Below are positions 10,573 through 21,363 of a DNA stretch of 64,000 nucleotides, in pieces. The stretch comes from Bryopsis sp. KO-2023 (lineage: Eukaryota > Chlorophyta > Ulvophyceae > Bryopsidales > Bryopsidaceae): contig BSYQ01000002.1 in NCBI GenBank assembly GCA_030272585.1, positions 8,769,116 to 8,833,115 on the forward strand, in the 5' to 3' direction. The notes under the pieces were generated by a model. That model was given only the letters and a program-made list of their open reading frames with translations. It made no database searches and had not been told where the DNA came from. The position numbers were made by a program, and so were the translations under genes. The stretch's first letter is position 1, and each line of letters begins with the position of its first letter.

Positions 10573-12365
10573 TCTTCAGAGGATATTACCAATACACTGG
10601 AGTGTAGGGAGAGCTTCAGAGGTGGAATAGTACAGGAAGAGTGGCTGTAGAACAGGAGGAAGTGGTGATAGGTCCTGTAAAAGCAAGGCTGTGCAACAAC
10701 ACACAGAACAAACAAAAACAGAGACCAGGAAGTCTGGTGGACAAGGTTAGACAGAAAAAGTTAACAAGTAAACAGGTAGGGAAAGTTTTTAAGCAGAAAA
10801 ATAAGAACAGGCACAAAAGGATACAAGTAAAACAGGTAACACTAAAACAGGTGGAACTAAAAAGTTAAACAGGCTATTGAAAAGTAAAAGCAAAGCAAAT
10901 CGAAAAAGCAGGAAAACACTTAACCTTAAACAGGCACGGACTTAATCTCAGACAGGGAGAGACTGCTGAGGGCCAATCTGAATAAGAAAAAGATACAGCA
11001 CACAAAGACACAGCACAAACAAAATACAGCACAGAAGCTTTAACAGGTTCTGTGGTTAGCACACTTAAGCAAACAGTAAGAAACTTCTGCAAGAAGAAAA
11101 AAGAACGTTAACAAGCCGCAGACGAAAAGAACACGACAAGCAAAACAAAAACGACAGGTCCACAGAGTCACCAGGATTCTGTGGTTACTGCAAAACGGGT
11201 TTAGGTTTTTTAAGAGGACACAGAAACAAAACAGAATCAACTGTTAGACAGGGGACTGGTCGTTTGAAACGTTAAACTGTCGAAATAATCGAAAGCGAAA
11301 AGAAGTTTGTAAAGTTTTCCTGTTAGTCGAAGAGCAGCTAAAAACGGTCGAACGAAAAAGAAAAGTTCCGTCGAAACGTAGTGATCTAAGACAAACGATG
11401 ACGAAAAAAGAACTTAAGTCGAAAAAACTGAAGTCGAAAAACTTAAGTCGAAAAACTTAAGTCAGAGAGTTTTCTTTAAAGCTAAAACAGTTCGAACTGG
11501 AAAAACGAGTTCTGCGATACGTCGAAAAACGACGACGATCGAAGAAAAACTTAAGTCGAAAAGAACTTAAGCCGAAAAAACTTAGGGCGAAAAGAAAAAC
11601 GCCGAAAGTCGAAAACTTAAGACGAAAAGTTTAAGGCGAGAAAACTATTCTCGACCCGAAAAGAACTTAAAAACTTTTTCTTCTAGCGAAAACTTAGAGT
11701 TTTCGAGCGAGGAGCTTTTAAACCTTTTTAGAAGAAGGAGTCCTCCGCCGTAGAGAAAGTCGAGCGGATAAAGTCTTTATTCCGGAGTCGAAAAAACCTT
11801 TTTAAACGCCGACCTTACACGTGCTTCGAAATCGTTCTTCTAGCGAATAAACAACGAATAAGTACCTTTCTTTTCTCTTCAGAGGTCGTTAGAAAGGTTA
11901 GAGAAAGTTAAGAAAGTCTAGACTTTCGAAACTACCCGAAAACTAACCATTTTCTTAGTTTCAAACTAAAAACAGAGATATCTTTTCACCTACTCACTGG
12001 AATTGACTTCTGAAAAGAGATTCGAAATCAGTGGATTTCGTAGACCAAATTTGATATATAGAACTCCCAAATCCATCAAGAAATGGGCCCGTAATGGGCG
12101 AAAATCCAAATTGAATCCCTCCGGTCGTCGGGAGTGACGTCCGTCGTACGAAAATCCCTCTAATTACTCACTGATCACTCAAAAAGGTGTGAAGTTGTCA
12201 GAATAGATGGCAGAATTGGATTCATAGGATGGGCTTTTCCTTGATCTATGTTTGGATGTTTCTGGTAGGCTTTGTCAGTTTCTATGGGACAATCATATGG
12301 CAGCCATGATGGGATGTGTGTACTGCCGAGACCTGTATGTGTGTACGATGGGTTTGAGCCAGTCG
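10573..12365. other. Low-complexity stretch without a recognised gene
   Basis: From 10.6 to 11.25 kb the plus strand is A-rich, with repeated AAACAGGT. From 11.3 to 11.95 kb there are repeated GAAAAACTTAAGTCG units. From 12.0 to 12.37 kb it is ordinary sequence. No frame longer than about 75 codons has recognisable content. Confidence 0.5.
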
Positions 12366-12370
12366 GGTAT

Positions 12371-12793
12371 TGTTAGTCTTTTAGCGCTATACGAGGTAGT
12401 TTGGGATAGAGCCGAGGGTGGCTGACGCATGTGGGTTCACGAGTAAGACAGATTAGACCCAGAGTTTGGGGCATGCGTCAGCGTACTACACTTAGGGGTA
12501 CTTAAGAGGCCCACTCGTTGTTTTGACACTCATAGTTACTTTGTAAGAACTCGGGATTCGTGGGATTGGTGTGTTCCCGCTTGTGTGTGTGTTTGTGTGT
12601 GTGTGTGTGTTAAGTGTTTGCCTGACGCAATCACTTCCCAACCCAAGTGCTCTAGTAGCGTTCACAACCGCGCTAGCTAGAGAGTTGTCTAAAGCAACAA
12701 ACCCCACAAGTATACTTGCGTTAGCCAGCAAGTTATCACGAATCCAACCAACACAGCCGACCACTATTGCGTCACCCACAAGCTTCACTATCA
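12371..12793 (+). repeat. 5' LTR of copy B
   Basis: TGTTAG...CTATCA ends, directly after GGTAT. It matches the 3' LTR at 23292-23714 along its length by eye. Confidence 0.95.
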
Positions 12794-12795
12794 AT

Positions 12796-12807
12796 TGGTT
12801 TCGGAGC
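12796..12807 (+). other. Primer-binding site (copy B)
   Basis: TGGTTTCGGAGC lies two bases after the 5' LTR. It matches the initiator-Met tRNA complement common in plant LTR elements (TGGTATCAGAGC) at 10 of 12 positions. The tRNA identity is an inference. Confidence 0.6.
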
Positions 12808-12938
12808 TAGGCAAGAACTTTAAGTTCTTGAGATCGAAACTTGTGAACGTGGCGCAACAAACGTTTTTGTTTGTTTGTTTGGTAGAGAGAAACTCCAACC
12901 GTGGTTGTTGAGTACTCCCAAATAGTGGCTGAGAGACC

Positions 12939-15584
12939 ATGGCTGACCGTGAACACGCATTGGCAGTGCGCGAGCCTCAAGTTGAAGAGCCAGGGATTGA
13001 ACCTGAGTTCGATGAGGAATTGCCTGACGCACCCAATGTGGTGTACCAACAAATAAACGTCCAGAACATCCACAATGTCCAGCAAGCAGCTGTCGACATA
13101 GACATGGGAGCTGATGCGGAAGCCTTAAGAGAGGATGTGGATGCGGTCCATGACCGTGTGGACGATTTAGCCCACGGGCTAAGGGGTCACCTGCAGCAAG
13201 TTGACCAGACACTGGGGCAGAGGCTAGCCCATACTGAGGCCTCTGTGTCGAACCAACTGGCTGGCGCATCAGAGGTGATCGGGCAGGCGCTGGAAACACA
13301 GCACCAGCATGCGCAACAGGTTGAGGCCACACAGCATGCGGTGGTGTCGCAACAGGAGAAGCTGGATTCAGTAGCGGCTCAACATAGTCGATACGAGCAG
13401 AGGCTATTACGCCAAGATATCGACCATAGAAAAGAAAGAGCCGAGATCAAAGCTTCTGTGGACGCAATAACGAGGAGAATGGATGCCGCAGACATTCTAG
13501 CGGACTCTCGTTTTGCTGACCTAAAAGAAACGGCTGAAGCATCAGCACTTCAGTTAAAACAACTCTCCGAGTTATCCCTTGTTCAAGGGCGGAGAATTGA
13601 AGGCTTATTAGGAACTGTTGCGGATTCCAACGAAAAAGTCGAACGGACTCTAGACTTGTTTCGGGAGTCCTTGCACAAACAAGGTGCTGAGGTGAAGCGT
13701 TTGCAGAGCTCAAGAGTAGCAATTCAAAAAGATTTGATTGCCTTGGAGAAAAAGGCATCCAAAACCTGGGATCAGCAGCAAGATGCAGCTGATGTGGTTG
13801 CCTTAAGATTATCTGGCCTGGAACAAAGCATGGAGGATGTGAGTGGCGGAAGTCAGAGTGCCCAAAGTGGAAGTGATGCTCGAGCAGTATCACCAGAGCG
13901 AGAAGAATCAACTTCTCCTGAGCCTGAGGACTCAGCCTTTGGGATGCCGCTGCCGAAGAAATCAGTAAAGCAGTTGGCTGCATCATGGCCGCCACTAGAC
14001 CAGAGCTTCGCGGTAGGAATGGTTGGGGCAGGAACCTCAACAATACCGGCTCCTCCAGCAGTACAGGCCGAGGAGGGTGAAATTGTTGCTGCAGAAGCAC
14101 CACCATGCACTGCAGTGGACAGCGCACCAGACGCTGATTTCACATTCCCTCAATTGATACCTCCAAGTACAAGAGCTCAGCCTGGTATACGCATCTCAGA
14201 ACCCGACTCTGCCGATGGATCACGTAGACCCACACGAACTAACCCAAGAGTTCTCTCCTCAGCAGAAGTATTATATCAAATTGACCTTGAGCGTGCTAAG
14301 GCACAGGTCAGAGAAGAGAAAGGAAAAGAACCCATGCAGGTCCCCACACGTACTGGAAGATTGGGACTTGGGTTAAGTGCTTTGGGAGCAAGGGTAGAAA
14401 ATAATCCCTTTGCTGCACTTGGTTCATATGAGTCTACTGGTGGACCCAGTCGAGTTCCGCGTATGCGTGGAAACTTTGGAGACCCTGGTGATGACGACCC
14501 AGATGATGATGGCGGTGATGATTACCGCGACAGACGAAATCGCCCACCTTCCCGCATTCCAGGTGCGCCTGATGGCGGAGGAGGTGGTGGCGGCGGTGGA
14601 GATGGTGGAGGCGGTGGACCTCCCGGTGGACCTCCTGGTGGAGGTGGAGGTGGCGCTGGACCAGCAGGCCCAGGACCTCCTAGGCAAGGACAGTGGTTGC
14701 CTAGCACCGTCAAGTTGCAAATGCCTCGCGCATTTAACGGAAGTGGAGAACCAAAAGCCCGTAAATGGCAAGTGCTCATGACGCGGTACTTGAGAACCTG
14801 CGGAGTGCATGAAGCACAGTGGCAATCGATTATGGCCACTAACCTTTATGGGGCTGCCTCGGATTGGTTAACGATGCAAGAGTTGAAAATTCACCGAGGT
14901 GAAAGACCACCCTTCCGTGACTGGATGGACTTCATGGATGGCTTAGCTACAGCTTTCGAATTCTCTAGTGATCGAGATGAAGCGTGGCGTGACCTCCACA
15001 AACTCAAGCAGACTGGAACAGTGAAACAGTTTGTAAAAGAGTTTCAGCGTTTGGTCTTGAGAATTCCAGACCTCGAAGAGGATCACCAGTATTTGCTCTT
15101 CGTTGACGGACTCAAGAGTGAAGTTCAAAAGCTGGTCGCTGCAACGGTACCTCGAGATGTCGAGGCTGCCATCATATCTGCCGAAAGATTGGAAGCCCTT
15201 GGAGTTGGAACACAAGGCCAAGGAGGGCAGACCAATCCGAAAAAGAAAGGAGTCTGGCGTGGTGGAAGAAAGAAGAAAAGCCAGAATCAGGGTCAGCAGC
15301 AGCAGAACCCTACACCACCAGCCCAAGCACCACCACAAGCTGCCGCAGGAGTACAACAGCAGCAGCAACAGCAACAAGGTAGAGGAGGAGGACGTGGTGG
15401 TGGTGGACGTGGACGCGGTGGTGGTAACCGTGGAAGAGGACAAGCCAATCAGGGAAGACAAAACCCCCAGGGGGGAGGGGGATATCATTGTTATCTTTGT
15501 GGAAAGAAGGGTCACCCTGTGAGGCAATGTCCTAGATTGGAGGAGGTGAAAAACCTCCCCGATGTAAAAAAAATGTTAAACTGA
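12939..15584 (+). CDS. gag: Gag polyprotein of copy B
   Basis: The 881-residue structural protein starts at an ATG in good context (ACCATGG). Residues about 48-307 are a long coiled coil. An acidic, Pro/Ser-rich part follows to about 520, then a Gly/Pro run (544-577). A retrotransposon capsid-like domain spans about 597-750 (RKWQVLMTRYLRTCG to AAIISAERLEA). After it come Gln-rich (784-814) and Arg-Gly-rich (814-834) RNA-binding stretches and one CCHC zinc knuckle, CYLCGKKGHPVRQC, near 851-864. The long N-terminal coiled coil makes it much larger than typical Ty3 Gag. It ends in TGA inside a frameshift signal. Copy C has an 883-residue counterpart. Confidence 0.93.
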   Translation: MADREHALAVREPQVEEPGIEPEFDEELPDAPNVVYQQINVQNIHNVQQAAVDIDMGADAEALREDVDAVHDRVDDLAHGLRGHLQQVDQTLGQRLAHTEASVSNQLAGASEVIGQALETQHQHAQQVEATQHAVVSQQEKLDSVAAQHSRYEQRLLRQDIDHRKERAEIKASVDAITRRMDAADILADSRFADLKETAEASALQLKQLSELSLVQGRRIEGLLGTVADSNEKVERTLDLFRESLHKQGAEVKRLQSSRVAIQKDLIALEKKASKTWDQQQDAADVVALRLSGLEQSMEDVSGGSQSAQSGSDARAVSPEREESTSPEPEDSAFGMPLPKKSVKQLAASWPPLDQSFAVGMVGAGTSTIPAPPAVQAEEGEIVAAEAPPCTAVDSAPDADFTFPQLIPPSTRAQPGIRISEPDSADGSRRPTRTNPRVLSSAEVLYQIDLERAKAQVREEKGKEPMQVPTRTGRLGLGLSALGARVENNPFAALGSYESTGGPSRVPRMRGNFGDPGDDDPDDDGGDDYRDRRNRPPSRIPGAPDGGGGGGGGGDGGGGGPPGGPPGGGGGGAGPAGPGPPRQGQWLPSTVKLQMPRAFNGSGEPKARKWQVLMTRYLRTCGVHEAQWQSIMATNLYGAASDWLTMQELKIHRGERPPFRDWMDFMDGLATAFEFSSDRDEAWRDLHKLKQTGTVKQFVKEFQRLVLRIPDLEEDHQYLLFVDGLKSEVQKLVAATVPRDVEAAIISAERLEALGVGTQGQGGQTNPKKKGVWRGGRKKKSQNQGQQQQNPTPPAQAPPQAAAGVQQQQQQQQGRGGGRGGGGRGRGGGNRGRGQANQGRQNPQGGGGYHCYLCGKKGHPVRQCPRLEEVKNLPDVKKMLN

Positions 15585-15624
15585 CCGCCAGGCAGGAAAC
15601 TGCTTCGTCTGAGCCTGGCCGACG
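15566..15624 (+). promoter_or_regulatory. Candidate -1 ribosomal frameshift signal, gag-pol
   Basis: Pol is in the -1 frame relative to gag and open through the overlap. In the gag frame there are two slippery heptamers, A_AAA_AAA (15566-15572) and G_TTA_AAC (15575-15581), the latter directly before the gag TGA. Five bases later a perfect 7-bp stem, GCCAGGC (15587-15593) with GCCTGGC (15613-15619), can form. Its loop CGTC (15606-15609) can pair with GACG (15621-15624) as a pseudoknot. Copy C has the same arrangement. GTTAAAC is an established slippery heptamer in other systems. Confidence 0.65.
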
Positions 15625-15838
15625 CAAACGTCGTAAGCGAAATAGAGTTCGTAGGCGGCGTAGGAAGCATAGATCAAAAGTAGGTGCCTCGAAAAAGGTT
15701 TGTACTCACAGCGGAAAACCTGAGGAGCGGACTAGTACACCGCATGAAGAGAGAACAGAGACACTCTCCACATCTACCCAATCGGCACATGACAACTGCG
15801 ATTGGAAAAATGAACAGAAGGAAAGCACACCGGATGAG

Positions 15839-18016
15839 ATGGACGCGCCTCATGCGTCATCTACATCTCTTCCCTCTGTTAGTGAATCTGTGGGCTCATT
15901 GGAGTCGCAGAGTAGTCTACAGGAGTCCCTGCCTGCAGACGTAGACGATAGTGGGTCAGAAACAACCCAGCGGTCTACCACAGAGCGAGTTAATGTGTCA
16001 GAAGTTCGATCAACTTCGTCAACCAAGGGTGACACATGCCCTCTGTTAAAAATTCAAGAAGTGCCTGTGAGAGGGTACGAAGTAAAAGCACGGATCAAGA
16101 CCACGGACCTTTATGCATTCATTGATTGTGGAAGTACCGCAAACTATATCAATGATAAGGTAGCGCGTGATCTCGGGTTGTCGATTACACCAAGCTCAAA
16201 GAGAGCAATGTTGGCAAACGGAGATATTAAAGAACTGGCTGGCAGCTGTAACAACCTCCGAGTAAAGATAGGAGGGCTGAAGTGCAAAATGAAAGCGGAT
16301 CTGTTTCCAGACCTTGGTTATGACCTAATATTGGGCATGCCTTGGTTGCAGAAAGAAAACCCCCGCATAGACTTTCAGCAGAATGAGATTTCAGTTTGCA
16401 AAAACAGCCAAGTGTTTCATCTCCCGTTGCGTCATCCAACCCAAGAGAGTATTGAACCTGAACGAAAAGTACAGTCGATACTGCAAGAAGTGCCAGTGAC
16501 TGAGTGTTCAGCTAAACGAATGATGCGTCATCTCAAAACAGAGACAGCATTCATGGTTGTAGTGCAAGAGGCTGAAGAGAAAGCTTTAGGCCAACATGAA
16601 TTGCCTGACGCAATAGAGCGAACACAGCCATTCAACACTGAGGATGAGATTGGCAAACTTATTCGTTCAGACACCCCTGCCGAAATTAAAAAGGTGGTAG
16701 AAACACACCGTGGTGTGTTCCCTCGTGATTTACCCCCAGGGGTCCCTCCGAAGAGAAAAGGTCATGAGTTTAAGATAGACCTGGAGGATCCAACACCTAT
16801 CCATCGTCCAATATACAAGCTTTCACCAGCAGAGCTGGATGAAGTGAAAGCACAAGTGGACTACCTTCTGGAACAGAAGAAAATCAAACCATCCGAGTCC
16901 CCTTGGGGCGCGCCAATCCTATTTGTACCGAAAAAGGATGGAGGCTTAAGGATGTGTGTGGATTACAGGTGGATTAATAAGGTGACGGTGAAAAACCGGT
17001 ATCCTTTACCCCTGCCAGAAGAATTGATGGATAGAGTGTTCAAAGCCAAAGTGTTCTCAAAGTTAGATCTGCGATCAGGCTATTGGCAATTTCCAGTAAG
17101 GCCATCTGATACAGATAAAACAGCGTTCCGCACGAGATACGGTCACTTTGAGTTTTTGGTAGCGCCTTTTGGGCTAACCAATTGCCCAGCGCAATTCCAA
17201 ACTCTAGTGCAAGACCTACTCACAGAGTTTTTAGATGATTTTGTTGTTGTCTTTATCGATGACATACTCATCTTCTCTGAAAACATGGAACAGCATGCCG
17301 AACACTTAGAGAAAGTCCTGTCGCGACTAGCAGAATATCAGCTTTTTGCTAAGGCAAGTAAAAGTGAGCTGGCTGTCGCAACAGTAGACTATCTTGGCTA
17401 CCGCATTAGCGGAAGTGGGTTAGAACCACAGGAACAAAAAGTGAAGGCAGTGAAGGAGTGGAAGGAACTACAGAGTGTTAGCGATGTACGTAGTTTCCTT
17501 GGAATGGTTTCATACTACAGGAAATTCATTCCCCAGTTTGCACATGTTGCTGGACCACTCCATGACTTAGTGAAAAAAGACCATCCCTGGAGATGGGGAC
17601 AGGTTGAGCGTGGCGCATTCAATGAACTGAAAAAGCGTTTAAGTCAAGCTCCCGTCCTTATTTTTCCAGATGCGTCACTGCCTTACACTGTGATCACTGA
17701 TGCGTCGAATGAGGCCATCGGTGCCGTGTTAACACAGGATCACGGAGAGGGGCTACAGCCAATAGCTTACCTCTCACGTAGATTCAAGCCTGCCGAGCTT
17801 AACTATGCACCATACGACAAAGAGTTGTGTGCAATATGTTATGCGATGGTGCAGTGGAGACATTATCTAGAAGGTTGTGCGGGTGGAGTAACAGTGTTCA
17901 CTGACCACCAACCTCTGACGCATATTCTGTCGCAGAGGAACCTTTCTAGAACCCAAGCAAGATGGCTTGAGGCGGGGTACCTGACTTCGATCAACCCCAA
18001 GCAGGGTTTTTCCTAA
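15839..18016 (+). pseudogene. pol: Pol of copy B, N-terminal part (protease, RT, RNase H), cut by hAT-2
   Basis: The frame has its first ATG at 15839 but stays open upstream to the frameshift site near 15575, with a basic RRKRRKR stretch. It carries the protease (FIDCGST), the RT with FIDD and the RNase H domain. It agrees with copies A and C up to 18001, where hAT-2 begins; the last few codons and the stop come from the transposon. Small differences from A and C (for example QEAEEK in place of QESEEK) mark B as a slightly diverged sister. The matching C-terminal part resumes at 21364. Confidence 0.93.
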
Positions 18017-21000
18017 GCACTCAAAGCTTCAAGCCACTTGGCTTTTTTTTCCTCTTTCCCATTTTTTTTTCCGCCACGCTGTGGCGTTGAGCAAGCTTCT
18101 TGATTTTTTTTTCAAGCCAATGTGGCGTTTTGCTCAATCTCCTGGCTTTTTCTTACTTTTTATGCAATATTATTCTGATAAGTCTAAAAGAAACAATTTT
18201 AGACATGTGTGCCCAAAATATTCCATCTTAAAAATCCCCTGAATTGTTGGCAATTCATGAGAATAATGTCCTTACAAACACAAGACAATCGACAATCTCT
18301 TCTCTTTCCACAATTCCACAAATACCCTTCACGCGACCGATATTACTTTTTTCATTCATTAAAAACAATAGAAACCCAAGAAGACCCAAATTTAATCACG
18401 AAAAACACCACTTCCCTTTGAAAGAACATTCCTTCTATCCTTGGTCCTTCCCCAAATTTGAAGAGTTTCCTTGTAGGGAAATGAACTGATATCAAACCGA
18501 CAGTTCTTCACTCTGATGCAACCTTTTAAATGATCTTCTTGCAGCCGGTTACGAACAACTGTTTTTGTCAAGTTCATTTGCGAGAATCTTCTCTCATTAC
18601 CGACGCTCGTCATCGGTAAAATAAGCACAATCTGTGCGAGCTTCACGAATTCCGAGCATAATCGAAGAACACCTGGACTCTCCATCAGATGCTTCCAGCA
18701 ATACTCCATTGATGTATGCGAAGACGAAGCTTTCATCGTCACTTGAAAAAGGTCAAACTGTGTGTTCAACTTTTCTTTATCAAGAAGGGGAAGAACCGTG
18801 GTATCTCCCAAAGCGATTTCTCGACAAAAATGTTTTTTTATTGTGTTGAAAAACCGTTCAATCAGTTCCCTCCCAGGGTCTTGGGCCCAGAAAAATGGTT
18901 GTAATAGAGAATGCAGAGAACAATTCTCTGGGAGGAAATCGGGTTTCGAAATCCGAAATCACAAGCTCTGAAGCTTCCTTCACTTTCACCTTAGTTCGTT
19001 CAAGAATGTCGAACCACATGTCCTGTGTTACGGTTTCGGTCCTGTGTCCTCTCCCATTTTCATTTTTCTTCGTGGTCATAAGGTAGTGCTTCATACCACT
19101 CCCACAGTTGAAGGTAAGATAGCTGACGCCTTCATCGCAAAAGTCCAGTGGACTGTCCGTCTCTCCAACCGCTACGAAATTCCTCCAAATTCTTCCCGAA
19201 AAACTGTCCTCACTCATGTATTCCTGACGTATCTCTTCAATACATCGATCAATACCCTTGGCGATGTCTTCGAACGTCAAGCTGTTTGATTGAAATATCG
19301 TCGTAAGGAATTGAAGCTCTTCTAATAGACGCACAAAACCCACTGCACCCAACAGAATTTCGATATCCAGAAGGTTAGAACTCAATTTTTGCGCTTTTTC
19401 CTTCAGATATTCACCCGCCAGGGAAAAATTCTCGAGGAGGCACAGAAGTGCAGGATACTCGGATAAAAATGAATCCAAAGATTTTTTTATCGACATCCAC
19501 CTGATCTCATGTACAGGCAAAACTTTTCTCCCATCTGTCTCGCAAAAGACTTGCCAAAAATCGAATTCTTGCAATCGACTCGGAGATTTGCAGAGAGATT
19601 TGTACGTTTTTTTCAAGGTATCTTCGACTTGCTTGAACAAACTACTCTTTTGGAGGGTTTGCGCAACTAAATTCACCCTGTGAGCGACGCAGTGCGTCAC
19701 TACAAGAAACGGGGCATAACCCAGCTCCAAACGTGCAGCCAAGCCATTTCTTTTTCCCAACATAACGCTTGCCCCATCACAAGCGAATCCAACCAATTTC
19801 TGATGTAGGCTCTCCTTCTTTATATCGAGCACTTCCGTTGTTACCGAAAGAAGGTTCGATAGAAGTGTTCCAGCATCGCATGACCCATCCACCCTTTTCA
19901 GTTTCACAAACTCGCACACTTTTTTTCCGTTCTCCAAAAACATCACCTCCACTGACATGTACTCCACCATGTCCACAGAACAGCTGTCATCTACGGTTAC
20001 GGCAATATAAGGCGATTTCTCCACACGATTCCGCAAATCGTTTATTAAGACTTCATTCATGGCATCCAGAAATTCCCAGCCGGAGCGATCGCTCCAGTGT
20101 GCACTTGGGAGTGTACTCCTTAACTCCGGAAAACTTAACAGCAATTCAGGGAGCTCTGCATAACTAGAAGAAAAAAAAAACAGTATATTTTAGGTGAGCT
20201 TAAATTCTAATGGACCAGCCAGCTCAAAATAAGTCTTTAAATTCTACAGAAACTCACTCTGCCATAGGTCTGGAACGCTTGAGTGTGTACACAAGTGACT
20301 GCAATTGCTTCAACTTTAATTGCTGCACTCTATCAAAGGCAAGGGACAGAGAAGCTTCAAGAGAGCACTCCGTTGGGGTCGACACATCAGCCAATAAGTC
20401 CTTCTTCATCGCTTGTTCCATGGCTCTCTTGTGAGCGACGGATACATCATGAGTACAAAAAGTGTCGAGCTTCAACGCGTTCGTTCCTTTGCCCAACCCC
20501 GAGTTTCCAGCTTCTCGACAGGGTTTACAATATGCTGCGAAGTCGCCTTCTCGTCGCAGCCAGGGGAACCTTACAAACCAGCTCTCCTGAAACTTTCGTC
20601 CCTTGTCGACAACTGTCCAATTTCTCTTCTGTTTCTTGTCACTCCCATCTTCCAATGGCAAAGACGAGTCGTTGCTGGGACCCCCTCGGTCGATGGAACC
20701 CCCTCGGTCGCTGGGACCCCCTCGGTCGCTAGGACCTTCGAGCGGTCGTTTACGTGCGGCTTTTTTCGCCTCTTTCGCTTGCTTTTTAAGGTTGGCATCT
20801 GTTGGTAGCTCTCTAATCACCCCATCAAAGCCACGAAAACGGTACTCCGCTTCCACAGCAGCTTTTTTTTTCCGCCCCATAAGAGGATTCGAGCGACAGG
20901 GAGGTACGCAAGCAAAGGCGTTTTGTGGTGAATTATAGAACCCACGGCAAGTGAGTCAGCCGCCTGTGGCTACCGCTAGTTAGTACGGGATATAGAGACG

Positions 21001-21355
21001 CGGTGCGAGGTTGAATTCGTGGTAGAGAGGAGAATGGAAACAATGGCGTTATAGACTTGTGGTGGATTTCCAGTCTGCAAAACAGGGAGTTCAATCGTTC
21101 GATTGCACGTGCAATCAAACACCTTTGAACTATCTGGCGATTCGACTTTATTTCTGATATATTTTACCGGCCACAATGGCGATTTCAGCGAAATCTTGTG
21201 TTTTTCGACGGCCACTGAGTGGCGTATTGGCTTCACCAATTGTCTGAAATAGTGGCGTATTGCACGCTATTTCTTTTGAAATATGCCGCCACATTTGGCC
21301 CAATTTTGTTTTTTTCCGCCACATTGGCGGCTAAACGCCACTAAAAAAAACCCTG
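18002..21355 (-). mobile_element. hAT-2, complete element inserted in pol of copy B
   Basis: The ends are CAGGGTTTTT and AAAAACCCTG. The pol sequence ACCCCAAG is duplicated on both sides (17994-18001 and 21356-21363), the 8-bp duplication typical of hAT. The element is 3354 bp and holds one transposase gene on the minus strand. It is unrelated in sequence to hAT-1. As it interrupts an element with identical LTRs, it is a very recent arrival. Confidence 0.96.
18392..20880 (-). pseudogene. hAT-2 transposase, TTF-type zinc finger family, two exons, one frameshift
   Basis: Exon 1 (20880-20258) gives about 207 residues: a basic N terminus, short repeats of GPSDRGG type and a TTF/BED-like zinc finger (WFVRFPWL, YCKPC, then FCTH...AH). 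A 94-bp intron (20257-20164) has the donor GTGAGT and an acceptor after a T-rich tract ending CTAG; splicing keeps the frame. Exon 2 has the hAT catalytic-fold motifs VTVDDS, FACDGASVMLG, THCVAHRVNLV and RWMS. Near 18.90 kb the frame changes by one base; the other frame reads on through LIERFFNTIKK to the dimerisation motif TSVGNERRFSQMN and a stop at 18392. So one frame lesion or a second tiny intron separates the last domain. The family resembles ZNF862/DUF4371-like hAT proteins, from memory of motifs. Confidence 0.8.
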
Positions 21356-21363
21356 ACCCCAAG

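Noticed and set aside
14522-14839. Pro-rich frame antisense to gag
   Set aside because: It is the complement of the Gly-rich run of Gag.
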